Below, piece after piece: positions 40,542 through 51,932 of a stretch of 64,000 nucleotides of DNA. The notes beneath the pieces were generated by a model that was not told the DNA's origin, did no database searches, and worked only from the letters and a program-made list of their open reading frames with translations. Origin of the DNA: Lepiota brunneoincarnata (lineage: Eukaryota > Basidiomycota > Agaricomycetes > Agaricales > Agaricaceae); the NCBI GenBank assembly GCA_023014365.1, contig JAEBUN010000036.1:124001-188000 (forward strand), read 5' to 3'. Position numbers and translations under genes: made by a program. Each line of letters starts with the position of its first letter. The stretch's first letter is position 1.

Positions 40542-41065
40542 GGCCGTAGTGTCAAAGTTATTATACTAGCGGCAGGACTTGAGGAGATCTACAAATGCAA
40601 TATCCATGAAACACCGTTGCGAATGCTCTAGGGTACAGTACCTTCCTCACTAATAACCATACCCTCGTTCTTGTCTTTTGAAATGGGACTCGATCGGGGG
40701 CAGCGAGTTTTTCTTTCGCTAGCTAACAGTCAGAGGTCTGATGCAAGTTATATTACCGGGCAGGTTCCGATAATAGGAGAACGCAGACAAATACTATCTG
40801 GCTTTAAGAACTACCTGCCTGGGCTCCTGCGGCACTGGGGTCGCCTCTACATGACAAACGAAAACCGTGCAGTTAACTTTGCTTTCGCAACGTCGTGTCT
40901 GAATCAACTTAGTTCCATGATGATGGTACGTATTGTTACAACGTTTATCTGCTGCTTTGACTACACGCGGTCGTTGACAAATATAAAATTAATAGGATTT
41001 TGGGGCGATTGTTGCGGGCTCGAGGTGTGACCGCTAACGAAGCTGCACGACTGATAACTTCATGG
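40542..41065. other. Region without a supported gene
   Basis: Short plus-strand frames (for example 40671-41030) look like chance ORFs; no recognisable motif. Confidence 0.3.
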
Positions 41066-41290
41066 CTAGTCGCATATGCAGCCATTAACTATCCTACTGA
41101 TCAGTGGACATGTCCTCTGTTCGTGAATCAAGCACTCACAGACGCAGTGACAACCCATCAGGCGGCAATCTTGGCCACAGGCAGCGATTTCACGAGCTTC
41201 GTCTTCATAACCCAAGGAGCCCGGAGCGGGAACAGCGATGACAATAGTGAAGAGTGTGGTCAAAGAGACAGGAACTTGAACAGGCTTCAT
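41066..41290 (-). CDS. Small putative secreted cysteine-rich protein
   Basis: Start at 41290 (MKPVQVPVSLTTLFTIVIAV then PAPG), a signal peptide with Ala-Val-Pro-Ala-Pro cleavage region, followed by a Cys-rich 45-residue tail (CGQDCRLMGCHCVCEC). The start context (TTGGTTGATATGAAG) and the signal peptide resemble those of the ORF at 43012. It may have an unrecognised intron. No known family; small size and cysteines would fit an effector-like secreted peptide. Confidence 0.4.
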   Translation of the reverse strand: MKPVQVPVSLTTLFTIVIAVPAPGSLGYEDEAREIAACGQDCRLMGCHCVCECLIHEQRTCPLISRIVNGCICD

Positions 41291-42847
41291 ATCAACCAAG
41301 GTGCGATAGGAGGTCCGGTTCAAGCTGCTTATATTTCTTCTCGGACCCTCAGGGATCGATGAGTGAACTGGAAACATGATGCTTACTCGCCTATATCGAG
41401 TCCTCTGAATGCATTGTGAGACACTAATGGAAAGAAATGAGCGTTGGGTGAGGTCCGGTGGAGTGTCTCGGTATCGTTATTACTGCGGGCCTGTCAGCCC
41501 TGCCCATATCTTACTATGCGCAACTGCCCTTCGACATTGCCACCTCTCCACACGCTTTGGACGCTAGAAGCCACAGATATCAGCTGCGCCACTTCATTTC
41601 TGGTCACTTGAGCGATGTGTGCTATCTTAATACGATAACAATCACTTGCTCAGTTGTGCACTCTTGAGACGCTAACATTGCGGCTCTGGTGTATCTTTCA
41701 CCATCCAGCTTAGACACACCGCAGGAGAGCAGTAGTGAATGGTTCCAATAATTTATGTTTTCATATGAAAAGATAACCCATTCACCAATACCTCCATAGA
41801 CAATCCCCGCGTGACAGTGGATGAATATCATGCTAGAAGGGGATGGAACAATTGAATACAAGCTTGGAGCGAAAAACAATACGCAATTTCTCTATCTGTA
41901 TGGAGGTATAGGGTTCAAATTTCCTTCGCCTTTGAGTGGTAGAGCTTTCACCTATTGATATGATGACGAGCGTAGCAAGGCGATATGACCCAAAGCAATT
42001 GACAGCCTAAGCCGATAAAATAGCTCCCATCCTCGAGGCGCTTTGGTTCTGTCTTTCGACTCTAAAAATATGATCACAGTGTTATTAACCCCAGCACCAG
42101 GACCCACAATCACGTTATCATCCCCACTCCTGTCATCATCTTCCGAGCTGATGACAACAGCGATCCTCAAAAACATAAAGACTAGACTAGCCCCCCTTCC
42201 GAGGTGGAGAACGGGACAAATCCAGAAGCCGCCCATTGTGACACGGACGTAGTAATTGCCAGGGTGTACCGCAGTAGGGGCCGGGATTTGTTCTATGAAA
42301 TGTGAATATATAGGTATACTATGGCCTGCCTCTCATGTCCACACAGGCCATGATCACGGATTTCAGCTCGAGCATCTGATTGCAGAGGCTTTCGATGATT
42401 CACGGCTGATTACACCCGTGGTTGGTGGAGCTGGTTCGCCCGTTGTTTTGTTTTTTTTGCAGACTCTGTCTCGGCAGAGGCACAAAATTCAAGCTCATCA
42501 GCAATGCTGTAATTCACATCCTAAATGACCTGATATCTGCTCTAAATAAATCATGGCATGTATAGTACCCAAATCGCAGCGCAATCTAAGCAGAGAAAGC
42601 TGAGATATTGGCGAATGGGGGAGTGATGTATCATGTCGAATATGGGGTGGACCACAGGTAGCAGTATCGTAATGTCAGAGTTATTTTTCAGACAGTGCTT
42701 GTTACTCCAGAGGCCTCCCATGGAAAGGCGACGGCGACATCCCTTGGGTTGTTACCTGTAGGTGTACTTTCAGTACTCAGAAATATAGACTCACACTAAA
42801 ACATCAAGCAAGGGACAAATCTACCTGAGACGGCAGACGCGAATCAC
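41291..42847. other. Region without a supported gene
   Basis: About 1.5 kb of low-information sequence between two small secreted-protein ORFs. Short ORFs on both strands show no recognisable product. Confidence 0.35.
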
Positions 42848-43012
42848 TCACCAGGGAAGCACACTCCAGGTAACCCTATGCAGGCGTCGGTGGAGGGCAG
42901 TCCCTTCACGTCCTTCACAGTCCTTCACGTCGGGAAGTGGATTCGGGACAGGCATGGCAACGGCGAGGGCGAAGAGAGTGAATAAAGGGGGAAGTATACT
43001 GGTGAACTTCAT
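42848..43012 (-). pseudogene. Small secreted protein ORF, probably frameshifted
   Basis: Start at 43012: MKFTSILPPLFTLFALAVAM with a PVPNPLPD cleavage region, a strong signal peptide paralogous in layout to 41290. About 32 codons in, three near-copies of GTCCTTCAC(G/A) (about 42909-42937) disturb the frame. One frame ends TWSVLPW; the other would give STDACIGLPGVCFPG with two Cys, which looks more like a genuine small secreted protein. I infer an expansion of the short repeat that broke the frame. Confidence 0.4.
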
Positions 43013-45816
43013 GTCGACGAGGTTGTGTTGGTAAAGTGAGGGTGTAGCCCCCTTATATCTCATTCCCTGAATTAACGGCAGGCTCATGACCACCCGTTTC
43101 ATTTCAAACTCCGACTTCCTTTCAAAGAAGTAATGATATGATCGTTTTGATAGACATGTTCGGCTAGATATTGAGTAGATTCCACATGGGGAAATTGCGT
43201 TTGACATTACTCCTGTCGGTTAGGGCATTTGGCAAGGTAATATTGAAGGGTAATCAAGGCCGGTTTTGAATGTGCACACAGGCGCAAGCAACTGTCCAAT
43301 CATGCTGCTCAGGCAAATAACAATAAAGAAACTCGACCAGACTTGACCCTTGACGAGCAACTTACTTCGTTCACTGTCCCACATTTCATTGCAGGACGCT
43401 CCTTCAATCAAGTATACTTCTGATTCCACACCCACTTCCGGCTTGCATGAATTGAAGGTGTACCGTGTACTACGCAAAGTCGGACCGGGCTTGTCTCACT
43501 TGACATGGAGTGGCCTTGTGTCAGGCACGCGAATAACGAGAATTGTAATGATGCCATATTCCGGCAGTTAAGCCCACAAACACGAGATGGCTATCAATCA
43601 AATGTATGTAAGTATGAACAATTGGCATTCCCAGGGTGGTGCAGGCGTGTATAATAGATCGACCCTTCAGTAGACGAACACCACCGACTTAAGCAGGAAT
43701 GTGACCACGAAATGGAAGCAACGGATGACACCGACATACCCGCCAGTGGCTCCCTTCTAGATGTCGTCAGCATCGCCCCATCCTCTACCTTTAACGCGTC
43801 AACTCGGGGCTTGGATAGTGTCGAGATATTGCCATTAGGGTGCCATACAAAGCTGCCTTTCCCTCTGCACGTGTCTTTCAGGTGCTGAAGGGGTTCCCAA
43901 GGCCAGCCAGGTCATGAGGCCATCGAAGGGTTGATAGCAGTGAGAATGAGATATAGAATTTAAGGGACATTGCCGAGGCTCTTCAAGACAAGGTTGGGGG
44001 AACTGGTAAAAAGGTGGAAGTACAGTTGCAAACACGCGCTATGAACTTGTAAATTTCATTAAGGAGGAAGGAGAGCACCTTAGTTTTTCGTCCGTAGGTC
44101 CCTGATCACGGTCAGTCGCACGTGTATCCATACGCTCTCAACTGAGGCATGAGGGAAAAGAGCTCATGAACAACAAAGCTACATATTACCGGTCATGGAA
44201 CTCAGTTGAGACAGCCACTGTTACCGTTGATATCGATGGTCAACTAAGAGATGGACTGTACTTCCGTTCACCCTTAGAAGGTGGTCGAGTACCACTTGGG
44301 AGGGTGCTGATGAAGATCCGATAGCTAATGCAAAGAATGGACTGGGGTCAAGGATTCATCCTTGAAGAGACGTAGACTCTTCTAACGTGAAACGCTGAGA
44401 GATGAAACGCTACGAAACAAGGTCCCGGAACGTAGCGAAACCAATGAAACACAGCGAAACAAGGCGCGAGCGTGAACGGCAAAACGCTCACTGGGCTTCG
44501 AAAACCTCACAAGAATGTCCGAGAAGGGCGATACATGATTTTGAGAGAGACTTAGAGACTGAGAGAGAGTGAGAGTGGGCCGTAAATTGAGAGATAATTA
44601 TACTAGGACAGATCTGGGGATAGCGAGGGTGAAATAGGGGGAAAGTAAGAAGTTTTCGTGGCTACGTGAACAGATATTAGGGAAGTTGAAAGGAGCCAGT
44701 TAAAGGAGTGGTATGCTCGGCTCAGAAAAGTATATATATAGGAGGAAAGCTTATGCTATAGTTCAGGTTCAGGGAAGAGAATAGAAATGTTGTGAAATTT
44801 TATTTGTTAAGAAATGTAAGAGGTTTCGAGCGAAATGGATATGCTGTGGAATGATAACAGCTCCGTTCAGCTGGGCGCTCCGAGCTCTTGATCCGGGGTT
44901 CGATCCGGGCGGGTTCCGAGCTCGGGTTCCGAACGCTACGAGAGGTGGCATGGGGCGGTCACGTGTAGCCGCATGCCCACCTCTACAATCCTCGTTCTCG
45001 GATGGGTCGCTCCCTGGCAGCGTTAGGGGATTCTCTACGCATCCACACAGAGGTGTGTAAGAGAAAGGAGAAGCGCTTTGACAGCCCTTTTCGACCAGAA
45101 CCAAGTGAGATAAACCAGAAAAAGGGGCCCAAACAGGAGGGTACTAGGACCACTACGCTGGGGAAGGCAACCCGGAATTTTAGCTGGTTGCTACTCTCAT
45201 ACTGTAGGTACAATGCAGTGTGGCACAGATTTGCTTCGTGTTGGCAAAGGCGTTGACTGCATTGCACTGCGGTCAGTCACTGATACGCCCAACATCCCTT
45301 CTATCTTGCACAATATACACAATCGCAGTAGCGAATCATCTTCATCACTGGTCCACCGCTCCACAACCTGAATGTACCCGCGCAGCCTCAGACAACATGA
45401 TCACCTCACCTGGAATCATGCTGAGCCGGTTGTAAAACTGACCCCGTCCAGCTACCTCTCCCCGCTGTAGGGGTCGGTCCTACATCGAGGTGCATCTGGC
45501 TGACATATGCACACACAAGCGTCTAACCTCCAGCGCCTCCCGTACAGCCATAGCATGATAATATGAGCGCCGGACGATGAGGCTGGTCAGCCTCACAAGT
45601 GAAAATTTTCGAGATAGGTACTAGCACACCCCAACTATGCCACTTGCCCAATCGAGCGAACAGAGTCTTGGAGCAGCAGCCAAATCCTCGACAAGCTCCT
45701 CATCGGCAGGGACATCCGTTATTATCACCACCACCATCGTCATCTAATGGGAATCACGATCGTCGATCCTCCTATTACACATAAGACACAAATCCTCCAT
45801 ACCGTACATTCTGACA
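43013..45816. other. Region with repeats and no supported gene
   Basis: A possible third tiny secreted ORF (minus strand, MSLKFYISFSLL, about 43972) is too weak to call. 44390-44986 is the partner of the LTR-like repeat at 15.9 kb, including TATATATATAGG at about 44734 and a terminal inverted motif. The interval 44986-45816 shows no supported coding frame. Confidence 0.4.
44390..44986. repeat. Putative solo LTR-like repeat (paired with 15.93-16.56 kb)
   Basis: It shares motif order with the 16-kb copy and ends GAGAGGTGG...CCACCTCTACA. The last 45 bp can form an imperfect hairpin (AGAGGTGG... paired with ...CCACCTCT). A GGTTCGATCC stretch (about 44897) matches a pol III B-box core, without a foldable tRNA around it. 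Confidence 0.35.
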
Positions 45817-48377
45817 TCAAGTTTCATACCCAAGCAGGCATGCCCGACTACCACGGCCCAGGAAAAACATCCCTTCAACCTCCCTCCGTGTTTTCCAGTG
45901 ATCGTTATGTAATGATAGCCAAACCAGTATATCAAACTCCCGCTGAGGGTACATTGAATCCCTGAATATCGAAAACAGAAATAAAGCTCACAGCAATCGG
46001 GAACTTGGCTGGTTTCAAAGGTTTGCCACATTTCTGGAGGAGTGCATTATCTGTCTCACAGTTTGGTATTATTCTGATCAACCCCTCATTACGCTCGCCC
46101 TGATTGACATCATTTTTACCGTGCATGAGTACGATGAATTCAAACTCACCAAATTATAGAGCCAGTCCACAAATTGTGGGAATCGGGCAAACGATACAGG
46201 ACCCATATGGCAGAAATAAATCTCCCGTATCTCATTCATTACTTGTGAGATATCTTCATCACCTTCGAGGCACCAAGTACTTTCGTCGACGAAGGAATGA
46301 AGGTGCCGGAAGAGACAGTTGTCGAAGGAATGAAGGTGCCGGAAGAGACAGTTGTGACTGTCAGTCTGGCCTGTGCTCCATTTCACCTCGGGGAACACGG
46401 ATCGACACAGTGATTTATCTAGAAACTTCAAGTCAGATAGGGCTTATCAAAGTGTCGAATGCGAGTTACCCTCTAACACACAATAATTTTCAATAGCACG
46501 ATTATACCACTGGAGTGACAACATCGCGATGTCCTTGCACGCGGCCTTCTCATCCAGTGCAAATTGTCCGGAGCGGCTCGGGTCCCGGAGAAATTCTCCA
46601 AAGGAGGCATGATAAAATCGCAAGGGTTTGTCGCCGGCCTCGGCTGGAGGAGGGATATCCAGCACCGAATGTAGGCATCGAAGTGAAGTGTAGGACAGAC
46701 TCCGTTCAAGGCAGAAGAAATTTGAAGTCTCCTGTGCGGTGAATTGGTTATCAGGGAAAAGTATGTGCAGGCCTAGAATGCGCATGGCGGTAGTAAAAAC
46801 GCCAGCAGGAACCTCGGCAAGGATTTGTCGGTAGAGGAGATCAAGTGTATGTAGCGGATTAATTGTTCCAGGTGATCCCAAGCCCCCAGCCACTCGCAGA
46901 CAGAGCTCAAGTCGCCGGTTGGGGTCGTCGAAGTTATCGTCGCTGATAAACTTGAGAATGGTCGAGGCAAAGATGAAAAGTCCGGAGGCTGCACTCGCAA
47001 GCTGCCGCAACTGAGTCTCGGATGGCCATGACTCGCCCTCCTCCACCTCAATAACGTCCCAGTGTCGCTGACGGATGTCAATAAAGCCATCTCGGAGAAA
47101 ACGGAGGACGTCCTGTTGAGCTTCGGTGTCATCAATCGATAACTCCTCGCGCCTGCAGGCGATCTCAAAATCAGCCCTCATAAGCAGGGACTTCAAATGC
47201 CACTCCGGCCGACTGCAGATCATCCATAGGAGAGGAAAGCTGTCCACTAGCCGGACATGCTCACTGATCAGCTCGATGAACTCGCACTGTGCTTGTCCGA
47301 CCATTGCACTCGTCCAACCCATCCAGAATGACCAAAAGTGGCTGCTTGACGCTGAAACGGTATCGCTCCTTCAAGATGGTGAAGGGTTCGACGATGAACT
47401 TCTTGAACTGGGACCGGATGTTTTTCTCCAGGATACTCGGATTATCCGCAAGCCTCTGTGTAATCAGATGCTTGTATTCGGGGTATTGGACGGCGAGCTG
47501 GTAAGAAAGGGTAGGAATGACGCGGAGGGGATCATTGCGATTGTTCAGTTTCGAGAAGAAGAATGCAGCACCGAGCCGATCAATCGCTTGGCAATGCTCC
47601 GCTATGGTTTGGGCGACCGCGGATTTTCCAGTTCCTGCAGGTCCCAGAAGCCAGAGCATACGCCAACGTCGCTGAGGGTCATTTAGCCATGCTGTGATCT
47701 TTCCTCTAAGCTCCTTCCTCGTCTCGGGATGGCATAGGGGTGGCGGGTACCGGGCGGAGGAGTCTACTTCCGCGCCAGATACCCTTCTGTTCTCAAGGAG
47801 TTGAAGCACTACCCCCATTATATCAGTCGCTGGGCGGTATTAAGAGCAGCGAAATCAGTATACCTGTCCTGCCAGTTTCGAAGACCTGAGTAAGTTGATC
47901 GATCATGGTAGGGCTATTGAACAAGAGGTGGTGAGCGCCTGCGAAGAATTGCGCGACCTGACCCTGGTGCTGGGGCTCTAGGAGATACAGTGACCTGTAA
48001 GCCTACTATAGTGAGCGTTGGCCGATACACGCACCAGGCGACCGAGCACCAGATCTGGATTGTGCCCCCTCGTCACTGAGTTTGTCGCCGAGAGGTAGCA
48101 CGCCACCCTGCTCCTTCAAATCATCGGCAATCGGGACATCGGTCTGCATCTCAGCAGCGCTGGCGCTCAATGCGATAGTAGCCTGTCTCTCCGCACCACT
48201 GGGACAGGGATCGGCTGGTTTCAAACAACTCTGGCCACTCGCATTTCCGGACGTAGCATTGACCTGCGACTTGGCGATGGTGTTGTTGCTGGAGGCCGGA
48301 TCACGCCTGTTTCTTTTGAACTTCGATTTGACGGACTTGGAGAAGGATCTAACGCTCCAGTCTTCAGGAATGAGCAT
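45817..48377 (-). pseudogene. NACHT/NLR-like gene with one frameshift (copy 3)
   Basis: The most complete member of the copy 1/2/3 subfamily. It starts at 48377 (MLIPEDWSVRSFSKSVKSK); the pre-NACHT FFAGAHHLLFNSPTMIDQ is in its own exon. The core has Walker A (LWLLGPAGTGKSAVAQT), Walker B (LLVILDGLDECNG), LLWMICSRPEWHLKSLL and ASAASGLFIFASTILKFI. A helical region (LLYRQILAEVPAGV, LRFYHASFGEFLRDPSRS) follows, then CLEGDEDISQVMNEIREIYF. The last exons end WLSLHNDHW and FFLGRGSRACLLGYET, with the stop at 45817-45819. One extra base near 47300-47310, relative to copy 2, breaks the frame just after Walker B. A 33-bp in-frame tandem duplication (46290-46355) adds 11 residues. If the extra base were a sequencing error the gene would be intact. 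Confidence 0.82.
46290..46355. repeat. 33-bp in-frame tandem duplication in NLR copy 3
   Basis: Two perfect units (46290-46322 and 46323-46355) encode two copies of an 11-residue segment (NCLFRHLHSF plus D or V). Being a multiple of three, it keeps the frame. Confidence 0.95.
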
Positions 48378-49454
48378 GGCGGCAAGGACGTAGTCAGAGT
48401 GTAATGGCAGAAAGCGAGTCTACCAGCGTCTATCCCTTTCACACGTGTGGTCGGATACAATGCAAATCAGGGACCCCTAAATGGATGGGTGCTTCTACGG
48501 GCACTCCGAACCACACTTCTCAATGACATTATCCCGAACTCGCCTTATCAGTCCTCAAGAGCGACACAATTAGTGAGGTGAAGGCAGGGTACATACTTTG
48601 TATGAAGAGCGGCATACGACAGGGGTCGTCAGACACATCAAAGCATCAACTTCAACTTACACCAAGCCACCATCACCTCTGAAATCACCCGCTTGTGGTC
48701 AGCTAACCTCGCACATTTGCACTCAATACAGGTGCTACCACCCGGTAGCGCGATTCCAGATCTGTGCCCCACCCCTTCAAGTTCGCCTTCAATATGGGCG
48801 GACTACCCTCACTGAAGCCCTGTCCGCTCGGCTGACCCAATCCACCGCTAGTGTTATCCATCGCCACAAGAACCCTCGTGACCCAACTCACCTCGCCCCA
48901 CTGTGCCTCCTAACAGACACAAGGGAATCTAACCCAAATTGAATCTTGGAGCTCTGGGTAAGACTAAGGATGTACTCGAGTTATCGTCCAATCGATGATT
49001 TCTGTTCCATCTCAAAGAACAGATTGCTGATCTCTTCCAGCTGTACATCTCTTCTCGCGCAAGGACCAACAAGCCTTTATCAGGTCTGAGCTTCTCACGC
49101 GCACACGAGGATCTTAGTGTCCCGTACGCCGACGTAAAAATGCCAAGCGCTTGAACCATGACCTCGGTTTATTCTCAGCACCACCTGCTCGATGCAGCTT
49201 CGGCACAGGCAACCGATCGTCATCTGGCCCTTTATCTCATCAAGAAGACGCCGCCTCCATGACCCATGAATTTGTTTAAGAGAAACAGCCTCCACGAGCT
49301 ACGCTCTCACCTCAACTTTGTTCGCATGATCCATACTGCTATCATACGTCAGGTGGACCTCGGAGCCTTTGGCAGTAGGTTTATAAACGGCCCAGAAAAG
49401 TCCCCCACAACACAAGGGAGAGGCACCCACTGATTGCAGTGAGTGATTCACAGA
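48378..49454. other. Region without a supported gene; promoter of the M20 peptidase at its end
   Basis: The first about 60 bp are shared 5' flank of the NLR copies. Chance ORFs (48598-48942, 48929-49159) show no motif. A TTTATAAAC box at about 49380 precedes the M20 start by about 75 bp. Confidence 0.35.
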
Positions 49455-51932
49455 ATGGGTCAGTCGAGCTGTTTGTCCTTATCTGTGGAGATTCCTGAAT
49501 CCAACCAAGGTCGAAATATTACACTCTTGTGCCTGCTCGCCCCCTTTGTATGGAGCTCGTTTGCTCAACTGCCTCCCAATGGAGTGTGCCCACAGCCGAA
49601 ACCAGCAGCCCAAGCCTCCGAATTTTCCAAAATATTTGATGACCCTGACGTCCAGAACAAGAGTATCCTGCTCCTTGCTGGTGCCGTGAAAGTTCCAACA
49701 ATGTGAGTCCCGTCTACCTGACCGGTTCCCAAAAATATTGATCCTTGATTTAGGTCATTTGACGATATGAAACCCCCAGGTCAAGATGACAGATGGGCAC
49801 CATTCGGCGACCTTCACGAATTCCTGGAAGACTCCTTCCCGACTCTGTCAGTAGTACCACCTATCACTCTCCGCAACAACTTAAACTGGAACGCTAGATA
49901 CTCGACCGCAAATGTGACTGTCATTAACAGGTACTCTCTGGTCTTCACACTCAACGGGAGTGACCCTACCCTAAAGCCCATGATGATCACTGGTCACCAA
50001 GATGTCGTGCCTGCGTATGTGAACGCCTTGCCTGGCTTCGCAAAGGTTTAACCTGATGAAATAGCACGACCTCTTTGGACCGCTGGACTTTCCCGCCCTT
50101 CTCCGGAACTGTCGATGATGTGTGGATTTACGGTAGAGGTTCCGGGGATTGCAAGAACACGGTTATCGGCTCTATGGTTGCGGTCGAGCACTTGCTCCAA
50201 AGCAACTGGAAACCAACTCGTACTCTGAGTAAGTGTACCCCCAGGCAGATATCACACTGGATGGATCCAACTATTCTCACTTCGCCATTTAGTCCTTGCC
50301 TTCGGTCAAGATGAAGAAATTGGTGGACACTTCGGCGCCGCTTTCGTAAATCAGCACCTTCTCTCTATCTACGGTGAAAATGGAATCGCAATGATCGTGG
50401 ACGAGGGTGGGTCTGGCGTGGACGACACGCAGTTTGGCCGAACATTTGCGTTGCCTGGTGTCGTCGAGAAAGGTTCAATGGTGCGCGTGATTAATTGTCG
50501 TGATATATCCTATCTGGTAAGGATGGTGAGATAGAACATCAAAGTCGAGGTAGATATGGCAGGCGGCCAGTAAGGGCCCCATCCGACTGACGACTTTGGA
50601 CCTCTTTGCTGATCACCCTGTTCGTATAGTGCTTCCATACCCAGTGACCACACCACCATTGGTGTCCTCTCCGAAATCCTAGCTGCATTCGAGTGCGTAT
50701 TCCAGCGTCCCATAATTCAAAGATTGACAGCCGAGCCTCGTTCATCAGAACCTCGAATCCCTTCCAGCCTCACCTGGAGGAAACAAGCCCAATTTGGGCA
50801 TACCTCCAATGCGTAAACCAATTTGGGAACGATTCACTGGTACCCGCTTGGATCCGACAGGACGTTAACCCAGCAAAACCCGATTTCCAAGATGCGGCTA
50901 ACAACTTCGCCAACGTGTCCCTGAACAATCGTTACCTGATCCAGACATCCAAAGCGGCCACTATCTTCACCGCTGGTATCAAGGTGAGTCAATCCTTGAC
51001 TTGTTCAAGTTGGGGAGAGGCTAGAATATCTAGAAATTTAGTCGAATGAACTCGCAGAGAGTGCTGTGGGTACGGTGAATGTGAGGATTGACATCTTCAG
51101 CAACGGTATTTACATATTTTTCTCGTGATTTGCCACCTTCACCTTCTGATCCGCTGAAACAGTGGAGGAAGCACAAAAAACATTCCTTAGCTTCGTTGCC
51201 CCTGTGGCGCAGAAATATTCATTGACAGTGAACGGCACATCATTTTCTAATCAACCGTCTATTGGAAACATAACCGTATTCTGGCTGAATCCTCACAACC
51301 CTACTCCCACCACTTCTTTCTCTTCCAATTCGTCCGCTTGGCGTGTTATTTCGGAGCTTGATCAGGCTATCTTCGGTGATGTGATAACTGCTCCTAGCGC
51401 AATGACTGGGAATACAGGTAAGTCTTGAGAGACTCAGACGATCAGTAACTTATTGTCCGCTGGCGGGCCCGCCAGACACACGCAATTATGTGCGCAATAC
51501 TGATCCAATGCTTGCATAACACTAATCGGCTCCTCCCTTGACAGCTTGACTTGTGAGTATACTTCTTGTTACATCTGCTGGGCAAGTTGTGCTCACCTGG
51601 CATCAGGACACGTAACATCTTCCGCTGGAGTCCGATCAGAGTTGGACATCGGTAGCTCTTTCATTTTTCATTGAAGAACGGCGCTTATTCAATTCTTAGC
51701 CTGGGCATCCACACAGTCGATGAGAGGATTAGTTCGTTCATCCGTTTGTATCTTTGGAGTACCGGTGTTCTGACCCAGTATTGATTACAGCGATCAGCGC
51801 TTACATCGAAGGACTCAAGTTTTACACTGGTCAGTGTTTTTTCTTTAGTTGTACCCGGATTTGGAACCTACCATGATTCGTATAGAGCTCATCGTGAGGA
51901 TGGATAACTTGACGAGCGATGAGGGGCTTTGA
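49455..51932 (+). CDS. M20 metallopeptidase, carboxypeptidase S-like (Gly-X carboxypeptidase), 15 exons
   Basis: Fifteen exons join in frame to 1716 nt, 571 aa: 49455-49702, 49754-50014, 50065-50228, 50293-50480, 50535-50569, 50630-50692, 50731-50983, 51042-51105, 51163-51417, 51476-51489, an 8-nt exon 51545-51552, 51607-51651, 51700-51731, 51791-51829, 51886-51932. An N-terminal hydrophobic anchor (NITLLCLLAPFVWSSFA) fits a membrane-anchored vacuolar precursor. Metal-site motifs of the family are present: TGHQDVVPA (His, Asp), YGRGSGDCKN (bridging Asp), FGQDEEIGG (catalytic Glu pair), IVDEGGSG (Asp) and IHTVDER (last His). VDMAGGHASIPSDHT and TGNTDTRNY also match. The family releases C-terminal residues in the vacuole for nitrogen use. 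The 8-nt and 14-nt exons make automated prediction error-prone. Confidence 0.9.

Noticed and set aside
44851..45060. Possible tRNA or protein-coding ORF around the GGTTCGATCC motif
   Set aside because: No cloverleaf can be folded by hand (T-arm strands are not complementary) and the ORF is Arg/Pro-rich repeat translation.
51476..51489. Loss of a metal-binding His in the M20 peptidase (Asn in TDTRNY)
   Set aside because: The family's last metal-ligand His is in the later IHTVDER motif, which is intact; the Asn is not at a ligand position as far as I can judge.
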